A DNA stretch of 10,644 bases from positions 1-10,644 of the forward strand of contig JAIRLV010000038.1 in NCBI GenBank assembly GCA_031259185.1, given 5' to 3'. Below, piece after piece: positions 1 through 6,136 of this stretch (its first letter is position 1; the number at the start of each line of letters is the position of its first letter). This DNA comes from Elusimicrobiota bacterium (GTDB lineage Bacteria; RUG730). Below the pieces are notes generated by a model. It did not search any database. It was not told the DNA's origin and was given only the letters and a program-made list of their open reading frames with translations. The position numbers were made by a program, and so were the translations under genes.

Positions 1-384
1 GCAGAACCTTTTATCAGAAGAAAAGCAATCAGACATTTACAAAAAAATAGAATTGTTATATTCGCTTGTGGGACTGGAAATCCTTTTTTTACGACTGATA
101 CTGCCGCAGTTTTGAAAGCTTCAGAAATAGAAGCGGACGCGATCTTAAAAGCAACAAAAGTAGATTACGTTTATAGCGATGATCCTATCAAAAACAAAAA
201 GGCAATAAAATATTTTAATCTAACATACAAAGAAGCTTTACAAAAAAATTTAAAAATAATGGATGCAACAGCATTTTCTCTTTGTATGGAAAAGAATATT
301 CCTATTATTATTTTCAACATGAGAAAAAAAAATAATATTGTAAATGTTATTCTTGGTAAAAAAATTGGGACTTTAATAAAATAA
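1..384 (+). CDS. pyrH: UMP kinase (uridylate kinase), 3' part only
   Basis: PyrH phosphorylates UMP to UDP with ATP in the cytoplasm, the committed step towards UTP and CTP. The frame is open from base 1 and ends in TAA at 382-384, so about 127 codons of a roughly 240-residue protein are present and the start lies outside the window. The visible part matches the family closely: [12 protein letters not shown] at the beginning, the signature [13 protein letters not shown] (about bases 73-111), then [14 protein letters not shown], and near the end [12 protein letters not shown] and PIIIFNM. These belong to the amino-acid-kinase fold of bacterial hexameric UMP kinase. An internal ATG at 112 is not the start, because the signature motif lies upstream of it. 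The gene is followed after 24 bases by frr, a very common bacterial gene pair. Identification is secure. Confidence 0.95.
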   Translation, partial: AEPFIRRKAIRHLQKNRIVIFACGTGNPFFTTDTAAVLKASEIEADAILKATKVDYVYSDDPIKNKKAIKYFNLTYKEALQKNLKIMDATAFSLCMEKNIPIIIFNMRKKNNIVNVILGKKIGTLIK

Positions 385-393
385 ATATAAATT

Positions 394-399
394 GGGAGG
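394..399 (+). promoter_or_regulatory. Shine-Dalgarno site of frr
   Basis: GGGAGG lies 9 bases before the ATG at 409. It decides the frr start, because another ATG at 401, only one base after this site and in a different frame, is too close to be used. Confidence 0.75.
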
Positions 400-408
400 A
401 ATGTTTTT

Positions 409-969
409 ATGATTGATTTGGATTACAAATCTAAATTAGAAGATAAAATGTCAAAAACAATATCAAAATTAAAAGAAGAATTAACGTCTCTTAAGACTGG
501 ACGCGCTAATGCGGGTATGCTAGATATAATTAAAGTCGAAGTCTATAATTCTCAGGTACCAATAAGTCAACTGGCAAACATTGTAATTCCAGAAGCAAAA
601 ACTATTGAAATAAAACCTTGGGATGTTTCTATAATTGGCGACATAGAAAGAGCTATTTTGAAATCCCCGCTTGGTATTACTCCTAATAATGATGGAAAAA
701 TTATTCGTTTGATTCTTCCAGCTATGACAGAAGAAAGTAGAAAAAATTTAGTAAAATATATAAACAAAATAGAAGAACAATATAAAGTTATAATAAGAAA
801 TGAAAGAAGAGATATTAATGAAGAATTGAAAAAAAGAGAAAAAGATAAAACTATAACGCAAGACCAACTTTTTGACGCCGAAAAAGATGTCCAAGTAATA
901 ACAGATAATTATATAAAAAAAATTGAAATAATGATTAAAAACAAAGAAGAAGAGATAATGACAGTTTAA
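409..969 (+). CDS. frr: Ribosome recycling factor
   Basis: RRF works with EF-G to split the post-termination 70S ribosome into subunits and release the mRNA. The protein has 186 residues, the normal length for the family (about 185). Conserved parts are seen in order: the N-terminal helix with LKTGRAN (about residues 28-34), the domain II strand region VPISQLANIVIPEAKTI, then SPLGITPNNDGKIIRLILPAMTEESRK (about 85-111), and the C-terminal helical part with RNERRDINEELKK and KDKTITQDQ. Family members usually have RNIRRD where this one has RNERRD. The start is fixed by a strong Shine-Dalgarno site. It sits 24 bases after pyrH and 4 bases before the dCMP deaminase gene, so the three are probably one transcript. 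Confidence 0.97.
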   Translation: MIDLDYKSKLEDKMSKTISKLKEELTSLKTGRANAGMLDIIKVEVYNSQVPISQLANIVIPEAKTIEIKPWDVSIIGDIERAILKSPLGITPNNDGKIIRLILPAMTEESRKNLVKYINKIEEQYKVIIRNERRDINEELKKREKDKTITQDQLFDAEKDVQVITDNYIKKIEIMIKNKEEEIMTV

Positions 970-973
970 AAAC

Positions 974-1429
974 ATGGATTTTAAAAAAAGACCCAGTTGG
1001 GATGAATATTTTATTGCGATAACAAAAGAAGTTGCAAAAAGATCAACTTGTTTACGTAGAAGTGTCGGGGCAGTCTTGGTTAAAGACAAAAGAATTTTAT
1101 CTACCGGATATAATGGCGCTGTTAAGAACTCTAAACATTGTTTAGAAATTGGATGTATGCGACAAAAACATGCAATTTCATCAGGAACTAGACAGGAATT
1201 ATGTAGAGGATTACATGCAGAGCAGAATGCTCTTTTGTTTGTAACAACACTTGGAATAAATACTGATCATTCAATATTGTATTGCACAAATTATCCTTGT
1301 AGCCTTTGCGCCAAAATGTTAGTCCAAGCTGGCGTAAAAAAAGTCATTTATTGCGAGGATTATCCAGATGAACTGGCAAAATCAATTTTTATTGAAAATA
1401 ACATAGATATTAAAAAATTTACGCCTTAA
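974..1429 (+). CDS. dCMP deaminase, ComEB type
   Basis: Deaminates dCMP to dUMP, feeding thymidylate synthesis; a cytoplasmic zinc enzyme of the cytidine/deoxycytidylate deaminase superfamily. The protein has 151 residues. The catalytic zinc site is intact: H81 and the proton-shuttling E83 in LHAEQNA, and C109 and C112 in PCSLC. The stretch GTRQELCRGLHAEQNA is typical of bacterial ComEB proteins and separates this from tRNA adenosine deaminase and cytidine deaminase. Extra cysteines (C26, C56, C61, C77) could include ligands of the second, structural zinc known in some dCMP deaminases; that is inference. Only 4 bases separate it from frr, and no Shine-Dalgarno site lies at the usual distance, so translation is probably coupled to frr. 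Linkage with pyrH fits a pyrimidine nucleotide role. The historical name comEB does not imply competence here. Confidence 0.93.
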   Translation: MDFKKRPSWDEYFIAITKEVAKRSTCLRRSVGAVLVKDKRILSTGYNGAVKNSKHCLEIGCMRQKHAISSGTRQELCRGLHAEQNALLFVTTLGINTDHSILYCTNYPCSLCAKMLVQAGVKKVIYCEDYPDELAKSIFIENNIDIKKFTP

Positions 1430-1489
1430 AAAAATCAAAAAATAAATATTTATAAATCGTTTTTCGTATTATAAAAAAATTTTATTATT

Positions 1490-1499
1490 AATCATGATT
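1490..1499 (+). repeat. 10-bp perfect palindrome beside the promoter of the acyl cassette
   Basis: AATCATGATT is a perfect palindrome that touches the proposed -35 box starting at 1499. The position would suit a regulator operator. Short palindromes are frequent by chance in such A+T-rich DNA, so this is only a candidate. Confidence 0.25.
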
Positions 1500-1526
1500 T
1501 GAAAAAATAAAAAATTGTGTTAATAT
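1499..1526 (+). promoter_or_regulatory. Predicted sigma-70 promoter of the dehydratase-ACP-SDR cassette
   Basis: TTGAAA (1499-1504) stands 16 bases before TAATAT (1521-1526). A TG one base upstream of the latter (1518-1519) makes it an extended -10 element. Transcription would begin near 1533, giving a leader of about 40 bases before the TTG start at 1576. A second -10-like TATAAA at 1554-1559 is less likely, because transcription would then start on top of the ribosome binding site. In such A+T-rich DNA -10-like sequences are common; the extended -10 and the location in the only sizeable + strand gap support the call. Confidence 0.45.
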
Positions 1527-1538
1527 TTATTTTAAGTG

Positions 1539-1550
1539 ACTTGGACTTGG
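1539..1550 (+). repeat. Tandem hexamer ACTTGG x2 in the cassette leader
   Basis: ACTTGG is repeated exactly in tandem between the predicted promoter and the start codon, forming a G-rich island in an otherwise A/T leader. It contains TTGGAC, which also occurs twice in the tandem repeat upstream of recJ. Its function is unknown. Confidence 0.4.
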
Positions 1551-1564
1551 ATGTATAAAATATT

Positions 1565-1568
1565 GAGG
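1565..1568 (+). promoter_or_regulatory. Ribosome binding site that supports a TTG start
   Basis: GAGG lies 7 bases before TTG at 1576. An in-frame TGA at 1564-1566 excludes any start further upstream, so the TTG is the best start for the dehydratase gene. Confidence 0.6.
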
Positions 1569-1575
1569 ATTAAAA

Positions 1576-2037
1576 TTGGTAATAAAAAAAGATATTGTAG
1601 AAAAACTTTTGGAACATAAAGACCCTTTTTTATTCGTTGATGAGATAAAAGAAATCAATGAAAATAATATAACTACAACATTCAAATTAAATAGAGATTT
1701 GTGTATTTTGAAGGGACATTTTCCTGACTTTCCAGTTTTGCCCGGCGTGATTATGATAGAGATTATAAACCAAAGCGCTTTATTAAAAATGTTGCTTGAT
1801 ATTTATGAATCAGAAAACATTGATTTTGAAAAAAAAATAAAATATAAAGCTTTTGTGTCAAAAATTGAATATTTTAATTTCAAAGGAGTGATAATACCAG
1901 ATACAAATATAGAAATAAAAATAGAAATTAGAAAAACTTTAATTGATAGTTTTTTTGAAGTAAAAGGTAAAATTTTTGAAAAATCTATGCTAAAATGCTT
2001 TGGATGTGTTATACTATATTTTGAAAGACAAGGTTAA
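1576..2037 (+). CDS. FabZ-like (3R)-3-hydroxyacyl-ACP dehydratase
   Basis: A hotdog-fold dehydratase that removes water from 3-hydroxyacyl-ACP to give trans-2-enoyl-ACP, in the cytoplasm. The protein has 153 residues, the usual FabZ length. The N-terminus (LLEHKDPFLFVDEI, about residues 11-24) matches the FabZ pattern LLPHRYPFLLVD. The active-site stretch GHFPDFPVLPGVIMIE (about 47-62) keeps the catalytic pair H48 and E62. The C-terminal half, from about residue 70, is more divergent and lysine-rich. It starts with TTG, chosen for its ribosome site and because a stop lies just upstream. An ACP gene follows after 32 bases and a FabG-like gene after that, so the substrate is probably bound to that ACP. 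Housekeeping FabZ and a dedicated accessory dehydratase cannot be told apart here, so no symbol is given. Confidence 0.85.
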   Translation: MVIKKDIVEKLLEHKDPFLFVDEIKEINENNITTTFKLNRDLCILKGHFPDFPVLPGVIMIEIINQSALLKMLLDIYESENIDFEKKIKYKAFVSKIEYFNFKGVIIPDTNIEIKIEIRKTLIDSFFEVKGKIFEKSMLKCFGCVILYFERQG

Positions 2038-2052
2038 AGAAAATTTTAAGAA

Positions 2053-2058
2053 GAGGAG
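2053..2058 (+). promoter_or_regulatory. Shine-Dalgarno site of the ACP gene
   Basis: GAGGAG, within AAGAGGAG, lies 11 bases before ATG 2070. An in-frame GTG at 2058 overlaps this site and therefore cannot be the start. Confidence 0.7.
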
Positions 2059-2069
2059 TGTTTATTATT

Positions 2070-2435
2070 ATGGATAGAAAAAAAATTTTGGAAAAAGTGA
2101 AAAAAGAATTGATTTATGATAGATTGAAATTGGAAGATATAGGAATAGATTATAGCGAAGTTACAGATGATGTAGAATTATTTGGAGACGAAAAGAGTTT
2201 AGGGCTAACCTCTGTAGACGCATTAGAAATAGCAATGGGAATTCAAAAGGAATATGATGTCAAAATTATAAAATTGGATGAGGAAACTGTAAAAGAAAAG
2301 TTTAAAACGCCTAATACTATAACAGATTTTATAATAGAGCTTTTGAAACAAAAAGAAAACATGAATAAAGATGATAATACAGATATAAAAGAAGACTTGA
2401 AACAAAAAGATAATCTAAAAAAAGATAAAAAATAA
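2070..2435 (+). CDS. Acyl carrier protein with a charged C-terminal tail
   Basis: A small carrier that holds acyl intermediates on a phosphopantetheine arm. From ATG 2070 it has 121 residues, against about 75-90 for ordinary ACPs. The core (about 1-90) has the attachment motif LGLTSVDALEI, with S48 as the serine to be modified. The residue before it is Thr (T47), where ACPs almost always have Asp. The wider pattern ELFGDEKSLGLTSVDALEIAMGIQKEY resembles ACPs of aryl-polyene-type clusters more than AcpP (my recognition, not a search). Residues from about 93 form a hydrophilic Lys/Asp/Asn tail containing the near-repeat LKQKEN and LKQKDN. A dehydratase gene precedes it, and a FabG-like gene starts 16 bases after its stop. 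The AcpS encoded at 3257-3661 is the obvious activating enzyme. Confidence 0.88.
   Translation: MDRKKILEKVKKELIYDRLKLEDIGIDYSEVTDDVELFGDEKSLGLTSVDALEIAMGIQKEYDVKIIKLDEETVKEKFKTPNTITDFIIELLKQKENMNKDDNTDIKEDLKQKDNLKKDKK
2343..2410 (+). repeat. In-frame direct repeat in the ACP tail
   Basis: The 14-base sequence TTGAAACAAAAAGA occurs at 2343-2356 and again at 2397-2410, exactly 54 bases (18 codons) apart. It encodes LKQK both times. This suggests that the tail grew by an internal duplication. Confidence 0.55.
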
Positions 2436-2451
2436 AATAGTATAATAAATT

Positions 2452-3156
2452 ATGAATATATTTTTTTTAGAAAATTTTTTTAATGATAATATTTTAGGCG
2501 ATAATTTAATAAAATTTTTTTTAAATGATAAACAAAATCAAAATTCTTTATTTTTATATTCAAAAAATTTTAATAAATCAGATAGTTTTATAAACAAAGA
2601 AGCTTTTTATTTAAAAGAATTGCAAATTATAAAAAATCACTTAGATTTAGACTTATATTTAAAAGATGATAATATTTTTATTTTTAATACAGATTTTTCT
2701 GATGAATATAAAGAATTTGGTGAGAATTATATAGACAAAGTCGTATTAAAACTAAATGAAATATTTGAAATAACCAAAAATTTATGCGTGAAATTGATAG
2801 AAAATAGGCAAAAAGCTAGTTTCTATTTTTTCACTGTTAACCCAACCATTTATAAAGCTATTGATTTTCCAGTAGCGCCTATTTTTGACGAAGCTATCCA
2901 CTCTTTCATAAAATCTATGGCAAAAGAAATGACCTCTTTTGATATATATTTTTATGGAATTTGTTTAGATCCAATTTTTGAAATGTTAAATATAGAACAA
3001 ATAAAAAGTTATAGAAAGATTATGAGTATTTATTCTTTGCGAAAGGCTCCGACAAAAATTAACGATCTATTGAATACAATACAAATATTTTTTAAAAATA
3101 GAACAAAACTATTTTCAGGAAATATTTATAATATTGGTGATGGGATGTCTTTTTGA
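2452..3156 (+). CDS. SDR/FabG-like protein lacking catalytic residues (probable pseudoenzyme)
   Basis: The 234-residue protein can be aligned by eye with short-chain dehydrogenases such as FabG, but it is degenerate. Recognisable parts are the helix IHSFIKSMAKEM (about 149-160, matching LHSLTRSLAKEL), the following GICLDPI at the place of NAIAPG, and the end GNIYNIGDGMSF (223-234, matching GQVLHVDGGMS). At the YxxxK positions it has A142 and D146, no catalytic Ser is evident near 127-131, and the N-terminus has no GxxxGxG nucleotide loop. It therefore probably does not reduce substrates with NAD(P)H by the usual mechanism. The reading frame is intact over its whole length, which argues for a retained, possibly structural role. 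No Shine-Dalgarno site precedes ATG 2452; it follows the ACP gene by 16 bases. Ends 100 bases before the convergent acpS. Confidence 0.65.
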   Translation: MNIFFLENFFNDNILGDNLIKFFLNDKQNQNSLFLYSKNFNKSDSFINKEAFYLKELQIIKNHLDLDLYLKDDNIFIFNTDFSDEYKEFGENYIDKVVLKLNEIFEITKNLCVKLIENRQKASFYFFTVNPTIYKAIDFPVAPIFDEAIHSFIKSMAKEMTSFDIYFYGICLDPIFEMLNIEQIKSYRKIMSIYSLRKAPTKINDLLNTIQIFFKNRTKLFSGNIYNIGDGMSF

Positions 3157-3240
3157 GATTAAAAACAAAATACGAAGTATATTTTACTTGCGAATTTCAC
3201 TTTTTATAAAAAATACTATTCATAAAATTTATTATAGTTA

Positions 3241-3252
3241 TCAAAATTTTGA
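3241..3252. repeat. 12-bp palindrome between convergent genes
   Basis: TCAAAATTTTGA is a perfect palindrome just after the acpS stop (read on the - strand). No G+C-rich stem with a T-tract was found in the 100-base convergent gap, so at most this is a weak transcript end. Confidence 0.25.
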
Positions 3253-3256
3253 AAGA

Positions 3257-3661
3257 TTATTTTTCAATTACAGCGCTGGAAATAACAGTATCTTTTATAT
3301 GCGAATAAGAAATATTAACATATTTGATTTTTTGTTTTTCAACTTCTTTTTTTAAACTACCTGTAAATTTTACATTCAATCTATTATTTTTATCAAAAAA
3401 AATTTCTATATCTGTCATCAAAAAATCATTTATGAGCCCAGTTCTAAAAGCTTTTAAAATAGATTCTTTACAAGAAAAAAAGCATGCTAAATTTGTTATT
3501 ATTTCCTCGTTTTTGTTGGATTTCAAAAAAAAATCTAGTTCTTTATTTGTAAATATAGAATTTAATATAGAACTTTTTAGATATGATTTATTTTTCAATC
3601 TATCTACTTCAATCATACTTTTAAATCTTGAAATGTTTTCTATATCTATTCCTATATCCAT
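3257..3661 (-). CDS. acpS: Holo-[acyl-carrier-protein] synthase
   Basis: Transfers 4'-phosphopantetheine from CoA to the serine of apo-ACP. The protein has 134 residues, close to the usual 115-130. Motifs in order: IGIDIENISRF (3-13) with the metal-binding D6, SIFTNKEL (35-42), and FSCKESILKAFRTG (62-75) with E66 and K70, the core of the family. After that come DIEIFF at the place of the family DIEI strand and a C-terminal strand ISYSHIKDTVISSAVIE, matching the family's ISHS pattern. It lies 35 bases downstream of recJ on the same strand, so it is probably co-transcribed, although a TTGACA sits at the end of recJ. It runs convergently towards the ACP cassette, whose carrier is a likely substrate. 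Only a weak AGAG ribosome site is visible before the ATG. Confidence 0.92.
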   Translation of the reverse strand: MDIGIDIENISRFKSMIEVDRLKNKSYLKSSILNSIFTNKELDFFLKSNKNEEIITNLACFFSCKESILKAFRTGLINDFLMTDIEIFFDKNNRLNVKFTGSLKKEVEKQKIKYVNISYSHIKDTVISSAVIEK

Positions 3662-3683
3662 AAATTCTCTATTCTCATATTAA

Positions 3684-3699
3684 TGACAAATTTTTGTCA
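3684..3699. promoter_or_regulatory. Inverted repeat at the recJ stop and upstream of acpS
   Basis: TGACAAA-TT-TTTGTCA has 7-base perfect arms and includes the TGA stop of recJ. On the - strand the adjoining TTGACA (3700-3695) is a perfect -35 hexamer for acpS, but the best -10 (TATGAG, 15-base spacing) is poor. It may be an operator, a weak internal promoter or chance. Confidence 0.3.
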
Positions 3700-6000
3700 A
3701 TTTAAAAAAATATCTTGCATATTTAATCTAATTCTTTCTTTCCCATCATAAAAATCCCGTTCTATATTTGCTAAAACATTAAAATTGAAGTTTTTATTTT
3801 TCAATTCATCAACAAATATTTTTTTTCTCATATTCCAACCAATAATATCAATAGTATTCGCATCTTTTAGTGCTAATTTTCCTTTAAAATGTTCTTTTTT
3901 AGTACCAATGAAGTTAAAATCAATAATTTTTAATTTTTCAATCAAAAACAATGGATTTGGATTTGCTTCGCCAAATGGTTCTAATAATAATATTTCTTTA
4001 AAAAAATTTTCTGTCAAATCTTCAAATTTTAGAACCAAATCTACTTCAATATCACTATAAGTATTATCTACAAAAACTCCGGAATTGAATATTTCCTCCA
4101 ATTTTTTTTCAAATTTTTCAATATTTTCAGTTTTTAAGGTATACCCGCCAGCTAATTTATGTCCTCCAAATCTTTCTAAAAAACAAGCCGTTTTTTCCAA
4201 AATATTAACGACATTATAACCTTTTGGAGCTCTGACGGAACCTGTTGTAAAATCTTTATTTTTTGATGCTACGAAACTAACTTTATTATATTTTTTTACT
4301 AAATTTGCAGCGACAATACCCGTAATATTTTTTTCAAAGTCTGGACTATAAACAAAAATAAATTTTTTCAAATTTTTTAAATTACTTTTTATAATTTTTT
4401 CAGCTGATTTTTCATCTCTAATTTGCATATTTTTACGGTTTAAGTTTAAATCTAACAATTCTGCTCTTAAATCTAATATCTCTTTTTCATTATTAGAACA
4501 CAAATATTCTACTCCCAAATGCGGTTTTCCCATTCTTCCAGCAGAGTTCAAAAAAGGAGTAATATTCCAAGCAATATATTTTGCTGTCAAAAACTCATTA
4601 TCGCCGGCTAAATCATTCATCAAAATTTTTAAACTTTTTATAGAATTTTTTTTCATTCTAGAAATGCCATACTTTACTAGAAATCTATTTTCATTTAAAA
4701 GTGGCATTATATCGCTAATTGTTCCAAGCGACGATAAAGATAAAAACCTTTTGAAATAATCCGATATCGCAAAATCGCATTTTAATAAGATATTCCAATA
4801 AATTTTTGCAGTAATTTCTGCGTCGTTTAATGCTCTATGAAATTTAGTATTTAAACGAAATTTTTTAGCTAAATTTTCTAGTTTGTGAGATTCTTTAGGA
4901 TATAAATTTTTAGTTAACTTTAACGTATCAATAATTTGAATTTCATTATTTTCAATAAAATTTTCATCATTAAAATCAAAAAATTTATTCAGTTTTTTAA
5001 TTCTTAAATTCTTTAAAAAATTCATATCAAAAGGCGCATTATGAATAATAAAACAATCTGGTTGAATTTTATCAAGAAAATCACAAAATTTTTCAATGCC
5101 TTTTTCTATTTTGGGAGCGTTTTTTACTGTTTTATTCGAAATTCCATTAATCTTGGTGATATATTCTGAAATTTCTATTTCTGGATTTATAAAAGTTTGA
5201 AAACATTTATTTTTTTCTATGACTCCATTTTTCATAAAAACTGCGCCAATTTCTAAAATTTTGTCATTTTCTGGATCTAATCCAGTAGTTTCCAAATCAA
5301 AAATTATAAATTTTTTGTCAAAATATTGCGAATAACTTATTTTCAATGCCCAGATAAAATAAAAAACAACGCCACACCCAGCTAAATATTTTAAACTTTT
5401 TGCTTCTTCATTTTCTTCATAAAAAGAACAATTAATTTTTGGATCTACAACCGCTTCTGCAATTGGAATATCTCCAACTACTTCATGGTGGTCCAAAATA
5501 ATTACGGAAATACCTTTTTCTATCAAATAATCAATTTCTTCTTTATTTCCTACTCCACAATCTACTGTTATCATTAAATTTATATTTTTTTCAAGTAATG
5601 TATTATATATTGATTTATGAACGCCATAGCCTTCTTCATAGGGAATATGATACTCTGCATCCAAGCCATACTCTTTTAATGCTTTTTTTAAAAGACTAAT
5701 GCTACTTTGTCCATCTACATCTTTGTCGCCATAAATTAAAATTTTTTCATTGTTTGCTATTGCTTTTTTTACTCTAATAACAGCTTTATACATATCATGG
5801 ATTATAAAAGGATTTTGTAAATCTGTGATTTTTGGTTTCAAAAATTTCCTGACTTTCGTTGGAGTATCTAAATTTCTAGATATTAAAAGTTTTAAAAAAT
5901 TTTTTGAAAATCTGCAGTTATTATTAACAGTAAAAGCCTTTTCCATATTAATTAATAAATCAGGATTTATTAGCCGTTCTTTAATGTCTTTTTTTTGCAT
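3697..6000 (-). CDS. recJ: RecJ single-strand exonuclease with a nested DnaQ-like 3'-5' exonuclease domain
   Basis: RecJ degrades single-stranded DNA 5' to 3' in recombination and repair. This protein has 767 residues, against about 560-580 in most bacteria. RecJ landmarks: GDKDVDG (91-97, with D92, D94, D96), TVDCG (145-149), DHH (170-172), LAGCGVVFYF (206-215), SLGTISD (424-430), NSAGRMG (485-491), GGHKLAGG (612-619) and the OB-domain LEPFGEANPNPLF (673-685). Between 215 and 424 sits a whole DEDDh exonuclease (about 228-408): FDLETTG with D235 and E237, HNAPFDMNFL with D325, and FHRALNDAE with H388 and D393. All five catalytic residues are there, so both nucleases look active. The best ribosome site, AAGGAG (6022-6017), lies 16 bases from the ATG, unusually far, and no in-frame start is nearer. 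acpS follows. Confidence 0.93.
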   Translation of the reverse strand: MQKKDIKERLINPDLLINMEKAFTVNNNCRFSKNFLKLLISRNLDTPTKVRKFLKPKITDLQNPFIIHDMYKAVIRVKKAIANNEKILIYGDKDVDGQSSISLLKKALKEYGLDAEYHIPYEEGYGVHKSIYNTLLEKNINLMITVDCGVGNKEEIDYLIEKGISVIILDHHEVVGDIPIAEAVVDPKINCSFYEENEEAKSLKYLAGCGVVFYFIWALKISYSQYFDKKFIIFDLETTGLDPENDKILEIGAVFMKNGVIEKNKCFQTFINPEIEISEYITKINGISNKTVKNAPKIEKGIEKFCDFLDKIQPDCFIIHNAPFDMNFLKNLRIKKLNKFFDFNDENFIENNEIQIIDTLKLTKNLYPKESHKLENLAKKFRLNTKFHRALNDAEITAKIYWNILLKCDFAISDYFKRFLSLSSLGTISDIMPLLNENRFLVKYGISRMKKNSIKSLKILMNDLAGDNEFLTAKYIAWNITPFLNSAGRMGKPHLGVEYLCSNNEKEILDLRAELLDLNLNRKNMQIRDEKSAEKIIKSNLKNLKKFIFVYSPDFEKNITGIVAANLVKKYNKVSFVASKNKDFTTGSVRAPKGYNVVNILEKTACFLERFGGHKLAGGYTLKTENIEKFEKKLEEIFNSGVFVDNTYSDIEVDLVLKFEDLTENFFKEILLLEPFGEANPNPLFLIEKLKIIDFNFIGTKKEHFKGKLALKDANTIDIIGWNMRKKIFVDELKNKNFNFNVLANIERDFYDGKERIRLNMQDIFLN

Positions 6001-6053
6001 GTTTTTCTTATCAAGACTCCTTAATTTGTTTTAAATTTATTTAATTAATATAG

Positions 6054-6080
6054 ATTTTAATAATATAAAAATTTATTCAA
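6054..6080 (-). promoter_or_regulatory. Possible recJ promoter
   Basis: On the - strand TTGAAT (6080-6075) and TAAAAT (6059-6054) are 15 bases apart, upstream of the recJ Shine-Dalgarno site. Spacing is short and background A+T is high, so this is a weak prediction. Confidence 0.3.
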
Positions 6081-6136
6081 TGCATCTAAATTATTATTTA
6101 ATTATGCCTTTTTTGTGAAGTAATTAATTTTTATTT

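Noticed and set aside
748-1089. Open frame of 113 codons on the - strand
   Set aside because: It lies antisense to frr and the start of the dCMP deaminase gene, both firmly identified; its Phe/Tyr/Ile-rich product is what antisense of Lys/Glu-rich genes gives.
974-1429. A competence (comE) operon
   Set aside because: The ComEB name is historical; the protein is a dCMP deaminase and no comEA or comEC gene is present here.
1443-1454. A/T palindrome ATAAATATTTAT after the dCMP deaminase gene as a terminator
   Set aside because: It has no G:C pairs and no convincing T-run after it; expected by chance at this composition.
2058-2060. GTG as start of the ACP gene
   Set aside because: It overlaps the Shine-Dalgarno sequence; ATG 2070 is correctly spaced and gives a normal ACP N-terminus.
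2441-2446. Perfect TATAAT just before the SDR-like gene
   Set aside because: No -35 element at the right distance (only A-rich coding sequence), and transcription would start on the ATG. Probably chance.
2452-3156. Annotation as an active 3-oxoacyl-ACP reductase FabG
   Set aside because: The catalytic Tyr and Lys and the glycine-rich nucleotide loop are absent.
3134-3355. Open frame of 73 codons on the + strand after the SDR-like gene
   Set aside because: It overlaps the ends of two recognised genes, has no ribosome site and a composition typical of antisense A+T-rich DNA.
3324-3683. Open frame of 119 codons on the + strand
   Set aside because: Shadow of acpS, which has a complete set of family motifs on the other strand.
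5750-6034. Open frame of 94 codons on the + strand at the recJ start
   Set aside because: Antisense to the N-terminal RecJ coding sequence; no family features.
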